Made by a program: the position numbers and the translations under genes. The notes beneath the pieces are model-generated. The model was not told where the DNA came from and ran no database searches. It saw only the letters and a list, made by a program, of their open reading frames with translations. From Macrostomum hystrix (lineage: Eukaryota > Platyhelminthes > Macrostomidae), in assembly GCA_950097015.1 (NCBI GenBank), contig CATNEN010000025.1, positions 2,904,001 to 2,968,000 of the forward strand: 64,000 nucleotides of DNA, given 5' to 3'. Positions 31,401 through 45,300 of this stretch are shown here, in pieces; within the stretch, counting starts at the first letter, position 1, and every line of letters starts with the position of its first letter.

Positions 31401-33530
31401 ACACAGAGAGACAGAGACACAGAGAGACAGAGACACAGAGAGACAGAGACACAGAGAGACAAAGAGACAGAGACACAGAGAGACAGAGACACAGAGAGAC
31501 AAAGAGACAGAGACACAGAGAGACAGAGACAGAGAGACAGAGAGACAGAGAGACAGAGACACAGAGAGACAGAGACACAGAGAGACAGAGACAGAGAGAC
31601 AGAGACACAGAGAGACAGAGACACAGAGAGACAAAGAGACAGAAACACAGAGACACAGAGAGACAGAGACAGAGAGACAGAGACACAGAGAGACAGAGAC
31701 ACAGAGAGACAAAGAGACAGAGACACAGAGAGACAGAGAGACAGAGACAGAGAGACAGAGACACAGAGAGACAGAGACACAGAGAGACAAAGAGACAGAG
31801 ACACAGAGAGACAGAGACACAGAGAGACAAAGAGACAGAGACACAGAGAGACAGAGACAGAGAGACAGAGAGACAGAGAGACAGAGACACAGAGAGACAG
31901 AGACACAGAGAGACAGAGACACAGAGAGACAGAGACACAGAGAGACAGAGACACAGAGAGATGCAGGGACACAGAGAGACAGAGAGACAGAGACACAGAG
32001 AGACAGAGACACAGAGAGACAAAGAGACAGAGACACAGAGAGACAGAGAGACAAAGAGACAGAGACACAGAGAGACAGAGAGACAGAGACACAGAGAGAC
32101 AGAGACACAGAGAGACAGAGACACAGAGAGACAGAGACACAGAGAGACAGAGACACAGAGAGACAAAGAGACAGAGACACAGAGAGACAGAGACACAGAG
32201 AGACAAAGAGACAGAGACACAGAGAGACAGAGACACAGAGAGACAGAGAGACAGAGACACAGAGAGACAGAGACAGAGAGACAGAGAGACAGAGAGACAG
32301 AGACACAGAGAGACAGAGACACAGAGAGACAGAGACACAGAGAGACAGAGACACAGAGAGACAGAGACACAGAGAGACAGAGACACAGAGAGACAGAGAC
32401 ACAGAGAGACAGAGACACAGGGAGACAGAGAGACAGAGACACAGAGAGACAGAGAGACAGAAACACAGAGAGACAGAGACATAGACACAGAGAGACAGAG
32501 ACAGAGAGACAGAGACACAGAGAGACAGAGACACAGAGAGACAAAGAGACAGAGACACAGAGAGACAGAGACACAGAGAGACAGAGACACAGAGAGACAG
32601 AGACACAGAGACACAGAGAGACAGAGACACAGAGAGACAGAGACACAGAGAGACAGAGACACAGAGAGACAGAGACACAGAGAGACAGAGACACAGAGAG
32701 ACAGAGACACAGAGAGACAGAGACACAGAGAGACAGAGACACAGAGAGACAGAGACACAGAGAGACAGAGACACAGAGAGACAGAGACACAGAGAGACAG
32801 AGACACAGAGAGACAGAGACACAGAGAGACAGAGACACAGAGAGACAGAGACACAGAGAGACAGAGACACAGAGAGACAGAGACACAGAGAGACAGAGAC
32901 ACAGAGAGACAGAGACATAGACACAGAGAGACAGAGACAGAGAGACAGAGACACAGAGAGACAGAGACACAGAGAGACAAAGAGACAGAGACACAGAGAG
33001 ACAGAGACACAGAGAGACAAAGAGACAGAGACACAGAGAGACAGAGACACAGAGAGACAGAGACACAGAGAGACAGAGACACAGAGAGACAGAGAGACAA
33101 AGAGACAGAGACACAGAGAGACAGAGACACAGAGAGACAGAGACACAGAGAGACAGAGACACAGAGAGACAGAGACACAGAGAGACAGAGACACAGAGAG
33201 ACAGAGACACAGAGAGACAGAGACACAGAGAGACAGAGACACAGAGAGTCAGAGACACAGAGAGACAGAGACACAGAGAGACAGAGACACAGAGAGACAG
33301 AGACACAGAGAGACAGAGACACAGAGAGACAGAGACACAGAGACACAGAGACAGGGAGAGACAGAGAGACAGAGACATAGAGAGACAGAGACACAGAGAG
33401 ACAGAGACACAGAGAGACAGAGACACAGAGAGACAGAGAGACAGAGACACAGAGAGACAGAGAGACAGAGAGACACAGACACAGAGAGACAGAGAGACAG
33501 AGACAGAGAGACAGGGACACAGAGACAGAA
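28467..33530 (+). repeat. 5-kb array of 14-bp units (AGAGACAGAGACAC)
   Basis: About 360 copies of AGAGACAGAGACAC, intermixed with shorter AGAGAGAC and AGACAAAG variants. The + strand is almost free of T. Irregular marker units (GAGATGCAGGGACAC) recur with ATGCAGGG at 28986, 29609, 30921 and 31961, showing larger duplicated blocks. Homogeneous unvaried runs occupy about 32590-32900 and 33120-33330. Because 14 is not divisible by three, all three frames read the same repeat, so overlapping frames of more than 1,600 codons appear on both strands. They are not genes. Confidence 0.97.
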
Positions 33531-34186
33531 ATACTCGTATGTTAGTCTACCCAAGGAAGGGGTCATTGTACCGATGGACAGGCCGCTGTTGAAATACAGA
33601 GTCGCAGGTCAGTGAACAGGGAAATGAAGAAGTAGGACGGAGCAGCAAGACCTGTATTGCTGCGACATTGCTGCAAAATAACAGCCCACAAGATAGATGG
33701 CTCTTCAAGCCCCTGAAACGGCTAATTTGTTATTCTTGCTGCAATATTGAATTCACCCCCTACTTAGACTGCTCACAAAACCTGACTTTTTTCCAAGGAT
33801 AATAGCTGATTGATGAGCAGTAGTGAAAATGAATGGGAGCCTCTGCACCCACCATAAAAGTGCAGGTAAATAGCTTGGTTATTAACAAAGTTAGAGCGGA
33901 TGCCAATGAGTTGGCTTGATGGACGTGCTAAATGAGAATGAGATAGGAGCCGTTGGATTTGAGACTGAACGCCCATTCACCCTTTTGTGAATAATTTTTT
34001 CTAATTTTTTCTTGAAATTTTCGTCTGTGTTCATCATACGCGTGAAAGTTATTGAAAGTTAACATGGTAATGATTTATGTTTAAAAAAACCATTATTTCA
34101 ATACGCCATTACATTAGAACTTATACTTTTTAGTAGATGACTACTCTACTTACCGAAGTAGAGCATAACATTTTTTATCTACAATT
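33531..34186. other. Unique stretch between two arrays, no gene seen
   Basis: GC-moderate then AT-rich sequence with only short frames (33773-33976 on -) of no recognised family. Confidence 0.4.
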
Positions 34187-35432
34187 CATCCATCACTGAC
34201 ACAAATTAACTGACACCCATCACTGAGATAAATTAACTGACATCCATCACTGACACAAACTAACTGACATCCATCACTGACACAAACTAACTGACATCCA
34301 TCACTGACACAAATTACTGACATCCATCACTGACACAAACTAACTGACATCCATCACTGACACAAACTAACTGACATCCATCACTGACACAAACTAACTG
34401 ACATCCATCACTGACACAAACTAACTGACATCCATCACTGACACGCATTTAGTGACATCCATCACTGACACAAATTAACTGACATCCATCACTGACACAA
34501 ATTAACTAACATCCATCACTGACACAAATTAACTGACATCCATCACTGAAAAAAAATAACTGACATCCATCACTGACATAAATTAACTGACATCCATCAC
34601 TGACACGTATTTAGTGACATCCATCACTGACACAAATTAACTGACATCCATCACTGACACGCATTTAGTGACATCCAACACTGACACAAATTGACTGACA
34701 TCCATCACTGACACAAATTGACTGACATCCATCACTGACACAAATTAACTGACATCCATCACTGACACAAACTAACTGACATCCATCACTGACACAAACT
34801 AACTGACATCCATCACTGACACGCATTTAGTGACATTCATCACTGACACAAATTAACTGACATCCATCACTGACACAAATTGACTGACATCCATCACTGA
34901 CACAAATTAACTGACATCCATCACTGACACAAATTAACTGACATCCATCACTGACACAAACTAACTGACATCCATCACTGACACAAATTACTGACATCCA
35001 TCACTGACACAAACTAACTGACATCCATCACTGACACAAATTAACTGACATCCATCACTGAAAAAATTAACTGACATCCATCACTGACATAAATTAACTG
35101 ACATCCATCACTGACACGCATTTAGTGACATCCATCACTGACACGCATTTACTGACATCCATCACTGACACGCATTTACTGACATCCATCACTGACACGC
35201 ATTTACTGACATCCATCACTGACACAAATTGACTGACACCATCACTGACATCCATCACTGACACAAATTGACTGACACCATCACTGACACCCATCACCCA
35301 TCACTGACATTACTGACAACCATTTACGGACACTTATCACTGACACCCCCATTTACTGACAACCATTACTGACACCAATTACTGACACCCATTACTGACA
35401 CCCATACGGACACTAGCTAATGGCACAAATTA
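34187..35432 (+). repeat. 28-bp minisatellite (ACTGACATCCATCACTGACA + CAAACTAA)
   Basis: About 40 copies. Variants end CAAATTAA, CAAATTGA or CGCATTTAGTG. The unit itself contains the duplicated submotif CACTGACA/AACTGACA. Order decays from about 35290, where shorter CACCCATTACTGA pieces appear before the array fades. Confidence 0.95.
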
Positions 35433-36336
35433 CTGACAAACAGATTGAGCTAGCATTAGTTCACTCATGTTCAGATTATAAAATTCGTTTAAGCTACTCG
35501 TTAATCAGTAGCTGAACCGTGTGGCTGAAATATTTTTTAAAGGCATACAGAGAAGTAGCATAGACTGTGAAATCCAGTTTTTGCTCCTCAAAGTCAACTG
35601 GATTTTTGTATCATTTTAACTTTTCAATGCTAATTTGTCTGCTTCTACTCACTTAAAGTAAATTTTCAGCATCCCCTTTTGGGCGAAGCAACTTCCCAGT
35701 ATGGGAACAGTTAACCCTTCAACTTTTGCCCCGAATCCCACCGAGTTGGCATGTCTTTCTTCATGACTGAACAACTGCAAAATGGGCATCTGTTTCAAGC
35801 ATGTTAACTTCGCTAAACAGTAATTCGCTTTGACAAATAGGTCTGGGTGAATCACGCGTATTGTAAGGAGTCTTGTTAAAAAATGGACATTTGTGAAACA
35901 GGCCGTCGGCTTCTGTGCAATTGTTCCCCAGGCCGCATAGAAACTGCGTAGCAACGGCTACATGGTGTCCTTGCAGCAACTCTCACGAGGATGATACTTA
36001 GTGTATGGCTCCGCCAAATCGACCAGACCGCTGTCTTACGGAGAGGAAAAGTTACAAAAATGGGATCTCCACTCTCAAGGGAAAAGAGAGGAAAAAATGG
36101 GACGTGTACTCGAGAGAAAAGGAGTGGCGGTGGGAGATCCCAATTTGCCATTAGCCCTAGCGGGACAGGGAGGTCACAGAGATTGTGAGGCTTCCGAATT
36201 TCAGCATCGTCACTTCCCCACTTCTTCTTCATTCTCTCGTCAATTATGGGATAATTTGAATGGGAAATCTAAAAAGGGACAATGAAGAAACAGTAGGTGC
36301 CAAAGGAATTAAAAATGGATATAAAAATTAAAGGCA
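35433..36336. other. Unique stretch preceding the large satellite, no gene supported
   Basis: Open frames at 35649-35954 and 35876-36232 on - and 36001-36285 on + overlap one another and have no recognisable motifs. A 7-bp inverted pair (AGGTGCC at 36295-36301, GGCACCT at 36333-36339) flanks the very start of the satellite. Confidence 0.4.
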
Positions 36337-36337
36337 C

Positions 36338-39300
36338 CTGACCCATTTAGAATGAGGGATCTGACCCAGTTAGAATGAGGGATCTGACCGAGTTAGAATG
36401 GGGGATCTGACCCAGTTAGAATGAGGGATGTGACCCATTTAGAATGAGGGATCTGACCCATTTAGAATGAGGGATCTGACCCATTTAGAATGAGGGATCT
36501 GACCCATTTAGAATAAGGGATCTGACCCATTTAGAATGAGGGATCTGACCCAGTTAGAATGAGGGATCTGACCCATTTAGAATGAGGGATCTGACCCATT
36601 TAGAATGAGGGATCTGACCCAGTTAGAATGAGGGATCTGACCCAGTTAGAATGCATGATCTGACCCATTTAGAATGAGGGATCTGACCCAGTTAGAATGA
36701 GGGATCTGACCCATTTAGAATGAGGGATCTGACCCATTTAGAATGAGGGATCTGACCCAGTTAGAATGAGGGATCTGACCCAGTTAGAATGAGGGATCTG
36801 ACCCATTTAGAATGAGGGATCTGACCCATTTAGAATGAGGGATCTGACCCATTTAGAATGAGGGATCTGACCCAGTTAGAATGAGGGATCTGACCCAGTT
36901 AGAATGAGGGATCTGACCCATTTAGAATAAGGGATCTGACCTATTTAGAATGAGGGATCTGACCCAGTTAGAATAAGGGATCTGACTCATTTAGAATGAG
37001 GGATCTGACCCAGTCAGAATAAGGGATCTGACCCATTTAGAATAAGGGATCTGACCCAGTTAGAATGAGGGATCTGACCCATTTAGAATGAGGGATCTGA
37101 CCCATTTAGAATAAGGGATCTGACCTATTTAGAATGAGGGATCTGACCCAGTTAGAATGAGGGATCTGACCCATTTAGAATGAGGGATCTGACCCATTTA
37201 GAATGAGGGATCTGACCCAGTTAGAATGAGGGATCTGACCCATTTAGAATAAGGGATCTGACCTATTTAGAATGAGGGATCTGACCCAGTTAGAATGAGG
37301 GATCTGACCCATTTAGAATGAGGGATCTGACCCAGTTAAAATGAGGGATCTGACCCATTTAGAATGAGGGATCTGACCCATTTAGAATGAGGGATCTGAC
37401 CCAGTTAGAATGAGGGATCTGACCCAGTTAGAATGAGGGATCTGACCCAGTTAGAATGAGGGATCTGACCCATTTAGAATGAGGGATCTGACCCAGTTAG
37501 AATGAGGGATCTGAACCATTTAGAATAAGGGATCTGACCTATTTAGAATGAGGGATCTGACCCAGTTAGAATGAGGGATCTGACCCATTTAGAATGAGGG
37601 ATCTGACCCAGTTAAAATGAGGGATCTGACCCATTTAGAATAAGGGATCTGACCTATTTAGAATGAGGGATCTGACCCATTTAGAATGAGGGATCTGAAC
37701 CATTTAGAATGAGGGATCTGACCCAGTTAGAATGAGGGATCTGACCTATTTAGAATGAGGGATCTGACCTATTTAGAATGAGGGATCTGACCCAGTTAGA
37801 ATGAGGGATCTGACCCAGTTAGAATGAGGGATCTGACCCATTTAGAATGAGGGATCTGACCCAGTTAGAATGAGGGATCTGAACCATTTAGAATAAGGGA
37901 TCTGACCTATTTAGAATGAGGGATCTGACCCAGTTAGAATGAGGGATCTGACCCATTTAGAATGAGGGATCTGACCCAGTTAAAATGAGGGATCTGACCT
38001 ATTTAGAATGAGGGATCTGACCCATTTAGAATGAGGGATCTGACCCAGTTAGAATAAGGGATCTGACCCATTTAGAATGAGGGATCTGACCCAGTTAAAA
38101 TGAGGGATCTGACCCATTTAGAATAAGGGATCTGACCTATTTAGAATGAGGGATCTGACCCATTTAGAATGAGGGATCTGACCCATTTAGAATGAGGGAT
38201 CTGACCCAGTTAGACTAAGGGATCTGACCCATTTAGAATGAGGGATCTGACCCATTTAGAATGAGGGATCTGACCCATTTAGAATGAGGGATCTGACCCA
38301 GTTAGAATAAGGGATCTGACCCATTTAGAATGAGGGATCTGACCCAGTTAAAATGAGGGATCTGACCCATTTAGAATAAGGGATCTGACCTATTTAGAAT
38401 GAGGGATCTGACCCATTTAGAATGAGGGATCTGACCCATTTAGAATGAGGATCTGACCCATTTAGAATGAGGGATCTGACCCATTTAGAATGAGGGATCT
38501 GACCCATTTAGAATGAGGATCTGACCCATTTAGAATGACGGATCTGACCTATTTAGAATGAGGGATCTGACCCATTTAGAATGAGGGATCTGACCCATTT
38601 AGAATGAGGGATCTGACCCAGTTAGAATAAGGGATCTGACCCATTTAGAATGAGGGATCTGACCCATTTAGAATGAGGGATCTGACCCATTTAGAATGAG
38701 GGATCTGACCCAGTTAGAATAAGGGATCTGACCCATTTAGAATGAGGGATCTGACCCAGTTAAAATGAGGGATCTGACCCATTTAGAATAAGGGATCTGA
38801 CCCATTTAGAATGAGGGATCTGACCCAGTTAAAATGAGGGATCTGACCCATTTAGAATGAGGGATCTGACCCATTTAGAATGAGGATCTGACCCATTTAG
38901 AATGAGGGATCTGACCCATTTAGAATGAGGGATCTGACCCATTTAGAATGAGGGATCTGACCCAGTTAAAATGAGGAATCTGACCCATTTAGAATAAGGG
39001 ATCTGACCTATTTAGAATGAGGGATCTGACCCATTTAGAATGAGGGATCTGAACCATTTAGAATGAGGGATCTGACCCAGTTAGAATGAGGGATCTGACC
39101 TATTTAGAATGAGGGATCTGACCTATTTAGAATGAGGGATCTGACCCAGTTAGAATGAGGGATCTGACCCAGTTAGAATGAGGGATCTGACCCATTTAGA
39201 ATGAGGGATCTGACCCAGTTAGAATGAGGGATCTGAACCATTTAGAATAAGGGATCTGACCTATTTAGAATGAGGGATCTGACCCAGTTAGAATGAGGGA

Positions 39301-42300
39301 TCTGACCCATTTAGAATGAGGGATCTGACCCAGTTAAAATGAGGGATCTGACCTATTTAGAATGAGGGATCTGACCCATTTAGAATGAGGGATCTGACCC
39401 AGTTAGAATAAGGGATCTGACCCATTTAGAATGAGGGATCTGACCCAGTTAAAATGAGGGATCTGACCCATTTAGAATAAGGGATCTGACCTATTTAGAA
39501 TGAGGGATCTGACCCATTTAGAATGAGGGATCTGACCCATTTAGAATGAGGGATCTGACCCAGTTAGAATAAGGGATCTGACCCATTTAGTATGAGGGAT
39601 CTGACCCATTTAGAATGAGGGATCTGACCCATTTAGAATGAGGGATCTGACCCAGTTAGAATAAGGGATCTGACCCATTTAGAATGAGGGATCTGACCCA
39701 GTTAAAATGAGGGATCTGACCCATTTAGAATAAGGGATCTGACCTATTTAGAATGAGGGATCTGACCCATTTAGAATGAGGGATCTGACCCATTTAGAAT
39801 GAGGATCTGACCCATTTAGAATGAGGGATCTGACCCATTTAGAATGAGGGATCTGACCCATTTAGAATGAGGATCTGACCCATTTAGAATGACGGATCTG
39901 ACCTATTTAGAATGAGGGATCTGACCCATTTAGAATGAGGGATCTGACCCATTTAGAATGAGGGATCTGACCCATTTAGAATGAGGGATCTGACCCAGTT
40001 AAAATGAGGAATCTGACCCATTTAGAATAAGGGATCTGACCTATTTAGAATGAGGGATCTGACCCATTTAGAATGAGGGATCTGAACCATTTAGAATGAG
40101 GGATCTGACCCAGTTAGAATGAGGGATCTGACCTATTTAGAATGAGGGATCTGACCTATTTAGAATGAGGGATTTGACCCAGTTAGAATGAGGGATCTGA
40201 CCCAGTTAGAATGAGGGATCTGACCCATTTAGAATGAGGGATCTGACCCAGTTAGAATGAGGGATCTGAACCATTTAGAATAAGGGATCTGACCTATTTA
40301 GAATGAGGGATCTGACCCAGTTAGAATGAGGGATCTGACCCATTTAGAATGAGGGATCTGACCCAGTTAAAATGAGGGATCTGACCTATTTAGAATGAGG
40401 GATCTGACCCATTTAGAATGAGGGATCTGACCCAGTTAGAATAAGGGATCTGACCCATTTAGAATGAGGGATCTGACCCAGTTAAAATGAGGGATCTGAC
40501 CCATTTAGAATAAGGGATCTGACCTATTTAGAATGAGGGATCTGACCCATTTAGAATGAGGGATCTGACCCATTTAGAATGAGGGATCTGACCCAGTTAG
40601 AATAAGGGATCTGACCCATTTAGTATGAGGGATCTGACCCATTTAGAATGAGGGATCTGACCTATTTAGAATGAGGGATCTGACCCAGTTAGAATTAGGG
40701 ATCTGACCCATTTAGAATGAGGGATCTGACCCAGTTAAAATGAGGGATCTGACCCATTTAGAATAAGGGATCTGACCTATTTAGAATGAGGGATCTGACC
40801 CATTTAGAATGAGGGATCTGACCCATTTAGAATGAGGGATCTGACCCATTTAGAATGAGGATCTGACCCATTTAGAATGAGGGATCTGACCCATTTAGAA
40901 TGAGGGATCTGACCCATTTAGAATGAGGATCTGACCCATTTAGAATGAGGGATCTGACCTATTTAGAATGAGGGATCTGACCCATTTAGAATGAGGGATC
41001 TGACCCATTTAGAATGAGGGATCTGACCCAGTTAGAATAAGGGATCTGACCCATTTAGAATGAGGGATCTGACCCATTTAGAATGAGGGATCTGACCCAT
41101 TTAGAATGAGGGATCTGACCCAGTTAGAATAAGGGATCTGACCCATTTAGAATGAGGGATCTGACCCAGTTAAAATGAGGGATCTGACCCATTTAGAATA
41201 AGGGATCTGACCCATTTAGAATGAGGGATCTGACCCAGTTAAAATGAGGGATCTGACCCATTTAGAATGAGGGATCTGACCCATTTAGAATGAGGATCTG
41301 ACCCATTTAGAATGAGGGATCTGACCCAGTTAGAATAAGGGATCTGACCCATTTAGAATGAGGGATCTGACCCAGTTAAAATGAGGGATCTGACCCATTT
41401 AGAATAAGGGATCTGACCTATTTAGAATGAGGGATCTGACCCATTTAGAATGAGGGATCTGACCCATTTAGAATGAGGATCTGACCCATTTAGAATGAGG
41501 GATCTGACCCATTTAGAATGAGGGATCTGACCCATTTAGAATGAGGATCTGACCCATTTAGAATGACGGATCTGACCTATTTAGAATGAGGGATCTGACC
41601 CATTTAGAATGAGGGATCTGACCCATTTAGAATGAGGGATCTGACCCATTTAGAATGAGGGATCTGACCCAGTTAAAATGAGGAATCTGACCCATTTAGA
41701 ATAAGGGATCTGACCTATTTAGAATGAGGGATCTGACCCATTTAGAATGAGGGATCTGAACCATTTAGAATGAGGGATCTGACCCAGTTAGAATGAGGGA
41801 TCTGACCTATTTAGAATGAGGGATCTGACCTATTTAGAATGAGGGATCTGACCCAGTTAGAATGAGGGATCTGACCCAGTTAGAATGAGGGATCTGACCC
41901 ATTTAGAATGAGGGATCTGACCCAGTTAGAATGAGGGATCTGAACCATTTAGAATAAGGGATCTGACCTATTTAGAATGAGGGATCTGACCCAGTTAGAA
42001 TGAGGGATCTGACCCATTTAGAATGAGGGATCTGACCCAGTTAAAATGAGGGATCTGACCTATTTAGAATGAGGGATCTGACCCATTTAGAATGAGGGAT
42101 CTGACCCAGTTAGAATAAGGGATCTGACCCATTTAGAATGAGGGATCTGACCCAGTTAAAATGAGGGATCTGACCCATTTAGAATAAGGGATCTGACCTA
42201 TTTAGAATGAGGGATCTGACCCATTTAGAATGAGGGATCTGACCCATTTAGAATGAGGGATCTGACCCAGTTAGAATAAGGGATCTGACCCATTTAGTAT

Positions 42301-45300
42301 GAGGGATCTGACCCATTTAGAATGAGGGATCTGACCTATTTAGAATGAGGGATCTGACCCAGTTAGAATTAGGGATCTGACCCATTTAGAATGAGGGATC
42401 TGACCCAGTTAAAATGAGGGATCTGACCCATTTAGAATAAGGGATCTGACCTATTTAGAATGAGGGATCTGACCCATTTAGAATGAGGGATCTGACCCAT
42501 TTAGAATGAGGGATCTGACCCATTTAGAATGAGGATCTGACCCATTTAGAATGAGGGATCTGACCCATTTAGAATGAGGGATCTGACCCATTTAGAATGA
42601 GGATCTGACCCATTTAGAATGAGGGATCTGACCTATTTAGAATGAGGGATCTGACCCATTTAGAATGAGGGATCTGACCCATTTAGAATGAGGGATCTGA
42701 CCCAGTTAGAATAAGGGATCTGACCCATTTAGAATGAGGGATCTGACCCATTTAGAATGAGGGATCTGACCCATTTAGAATGAGGGATCTGACCCAGTTA
42801 GAATAAGGGATCTGACCCATTTAGAATGAGGGATCTGACCCAGTTAAAATGAGGGATCTGACCCATTTAGAATAAGGGATCTGACCCATTTAGAATGAGG
42901 GATCTGACCCAGTTAAAATGAGGGATCTGACCCATTTAGAATGAGGGATCTGACCCATTTAGAATGAGGATCTGACCCATTTAGAATGAGGGATCTGACC
43001 CATTTAGAATGAGGGATCTGACCCATTTAGAATGAGGATCTGACCCATTTAGAATGAGGATCTGACCCATTTAGAATGAGGGATCTGACCCATTTAGAAT
43101 GAGGGATCTGACCCAGTTAGAATGAGGGATCTGACCCATTTAGAATGAGGGATCTGACCCATTTAGAATGAGGGATCTGGCCCATTTAGAATGAGGGATC
43201 TGACCCATTTAGAATGAGGATCTCACCCAGTTAGAATGAGGATCTGACCCATTTAGAATGAGGGATCTGACCCATTTAGAATGAGGGATCTGACCCAGTT
43301 AGAATAAGGGATCTGACCCATTTAGTATGAGGGATCTGACCCATTTAGAATGAGGGATCTGACCCATTTAGAATGAGGGATCTGACCCAGTTAGAATTAG
43401 GGATCTGACCCATTTAGAATGAGGGATCTGACCCAGTTAAAATGAGGGATCTGACCCATTTAGAATGAGGGATCTGACCCATTTAGAATGAGGATCTGAC
43501 CCATTTAGAATGAGGGATCTGACCCATTTAGAATGAGGATCTGACCCATTTAGAATGAGGGATCTGACCCATTTAGAATGAGGGATCTGGCCCATTTAGA
43601 ATGAGGGATCTGACCCATTTAGAATGAGGATCTGACCCATTTAGAATGAGGGATCTGACCCATTTAGAATGAGGATCTGACCCATTTAGAATGAGGGATC
43701 TGACCCATTTAGAATGAGGGATCTGACCCATTTAGAATGAGGATCTGACCCATTTAGAATGAGGATCTGACCCATTTAGAATGAGGGATCTGGCCCATTT
43801 AGAATGAGGGATCTGGCCCATTTAGAATGAGGGATCTGACCCATTTAGAATGAGGATCTGACCCATTTAGAATGAGGGATCTGGCCCAGTTAGAATGAGG
43901 GATCTGACCCATTTAGAATGAGGGATCTGACCCATTTAGAATGAGGATCTGACCCATTTAGAATGAGGATCTGACCCATTTAGAATGAGGGATCTGGCCC
44001 AATTAGAATGAGGGATCTGACCCATTTAGAATGAGGGATCTGACCCAATTAGAGTGAGGATCTGACCCATTTAGAATGAGGATCTGACCCATTTAGAATG
44101 AGGGATCTGGCCCTTTTAGAATGAGGGATCTGACCCATTTAGAATGAGGGATCTGACCCATTTAGAATGAGGATCTGACCCATTTAGAATGAGGATCTGA
44201 CCTATTTAGAATGAGGGATCTGACCTATTTAGAATGAGGGATCTGACCCATTTAGAATGAGGGATCTGACCCATTTAGAATGAGGGATCTGACCCAATTA
44301 GAATGAGGGATCTGACCCAGTTAGAATGAGGGATCTGACCCATTTAGAATGAGGATCTGACCCATTTAGAATGAGGGATCTGACCCAGTTAGAATGAGGG
44401 ATCTGACCCATTTAGAATGAGGGATCTGACCCAGTTAGAATGAGGGATCTGACCCATTTAGAATGAGGATCTGACCCATTTAGAATGAGGGATCTGACCC
44501 AATTAGAATGAGGATCTGACCCATTTAGAATGAGGGATCTGACCCAGTTAGAATGAGGATCTGACCCATTTAGAATGAGGATCTGACCCAGTTAGAATGA
44601 GGGATCTGACCCATTTAGAATGAGGATCTGACCCATTTAGAATGAGGGATGTGACCCATTTAGAATGAGGGATCTGACCCTTTTAGAATGAGGGATCTGA
44701 CCCATTTAGAATGAGGATCTGACCCATTTAGAATGAGGGATCTGACCCAGTTAGAATGAGGATCTGACCCATTTAGAGTGAGGGATCTGACCCATTTAGA
44801 ATGAGGATCTGACCCATTTAGAATGAGGGATCTGGCCCAATTAGAGTGAGGTATCTGACCCATTTAGAATGAGGGATCTGACCCATTTAGAATGAGGATC
44901 TGACCCATTTAGAATGAGGGATCTGACCCATTTAGAATGAGGGATCTGACCCAGTTAGAATGAGGGATCTGACCCATTTAGAATGAGGATCTGACCTATT
45001 TAGAATGAGGGATCTGACCCATTTAGAATGAGGGATCTGACCCATTTAGAATGAGGGATCTGACCCAGTTAGAATAAGGGATCTGACCCATTTAGAATGA
45101 GGGATCTGACCCATTTAGAATGAGGGATCTGACCCATTTAGAATGAGGGATCTGACCCAGTTAGAATAAGGGATCTGACCCATTTAGAATGAGGGATCTG
45201 ACCCAGTTAAAATGAGGGATCTGACCCATTTAGAATAAGGGATCTGACCCATTTAGAATGAGGGATCTGACCCAGTTAAAATGAGGGATCTGACCCATTT

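Noticed and set aside
28410-33520. Overlapping open frames of more than 1,600 codons on both strands
   Set aside because: They are the same 14-bp stop-free repeat read in several frames, made of two or three residue patterns, with no unique domain or splice context.
35649-36285. Three overlapping frames of about 94-118 codons on both strands
   Set aside because: They contradict each other, and none has a known motif or coding-like neighbours.
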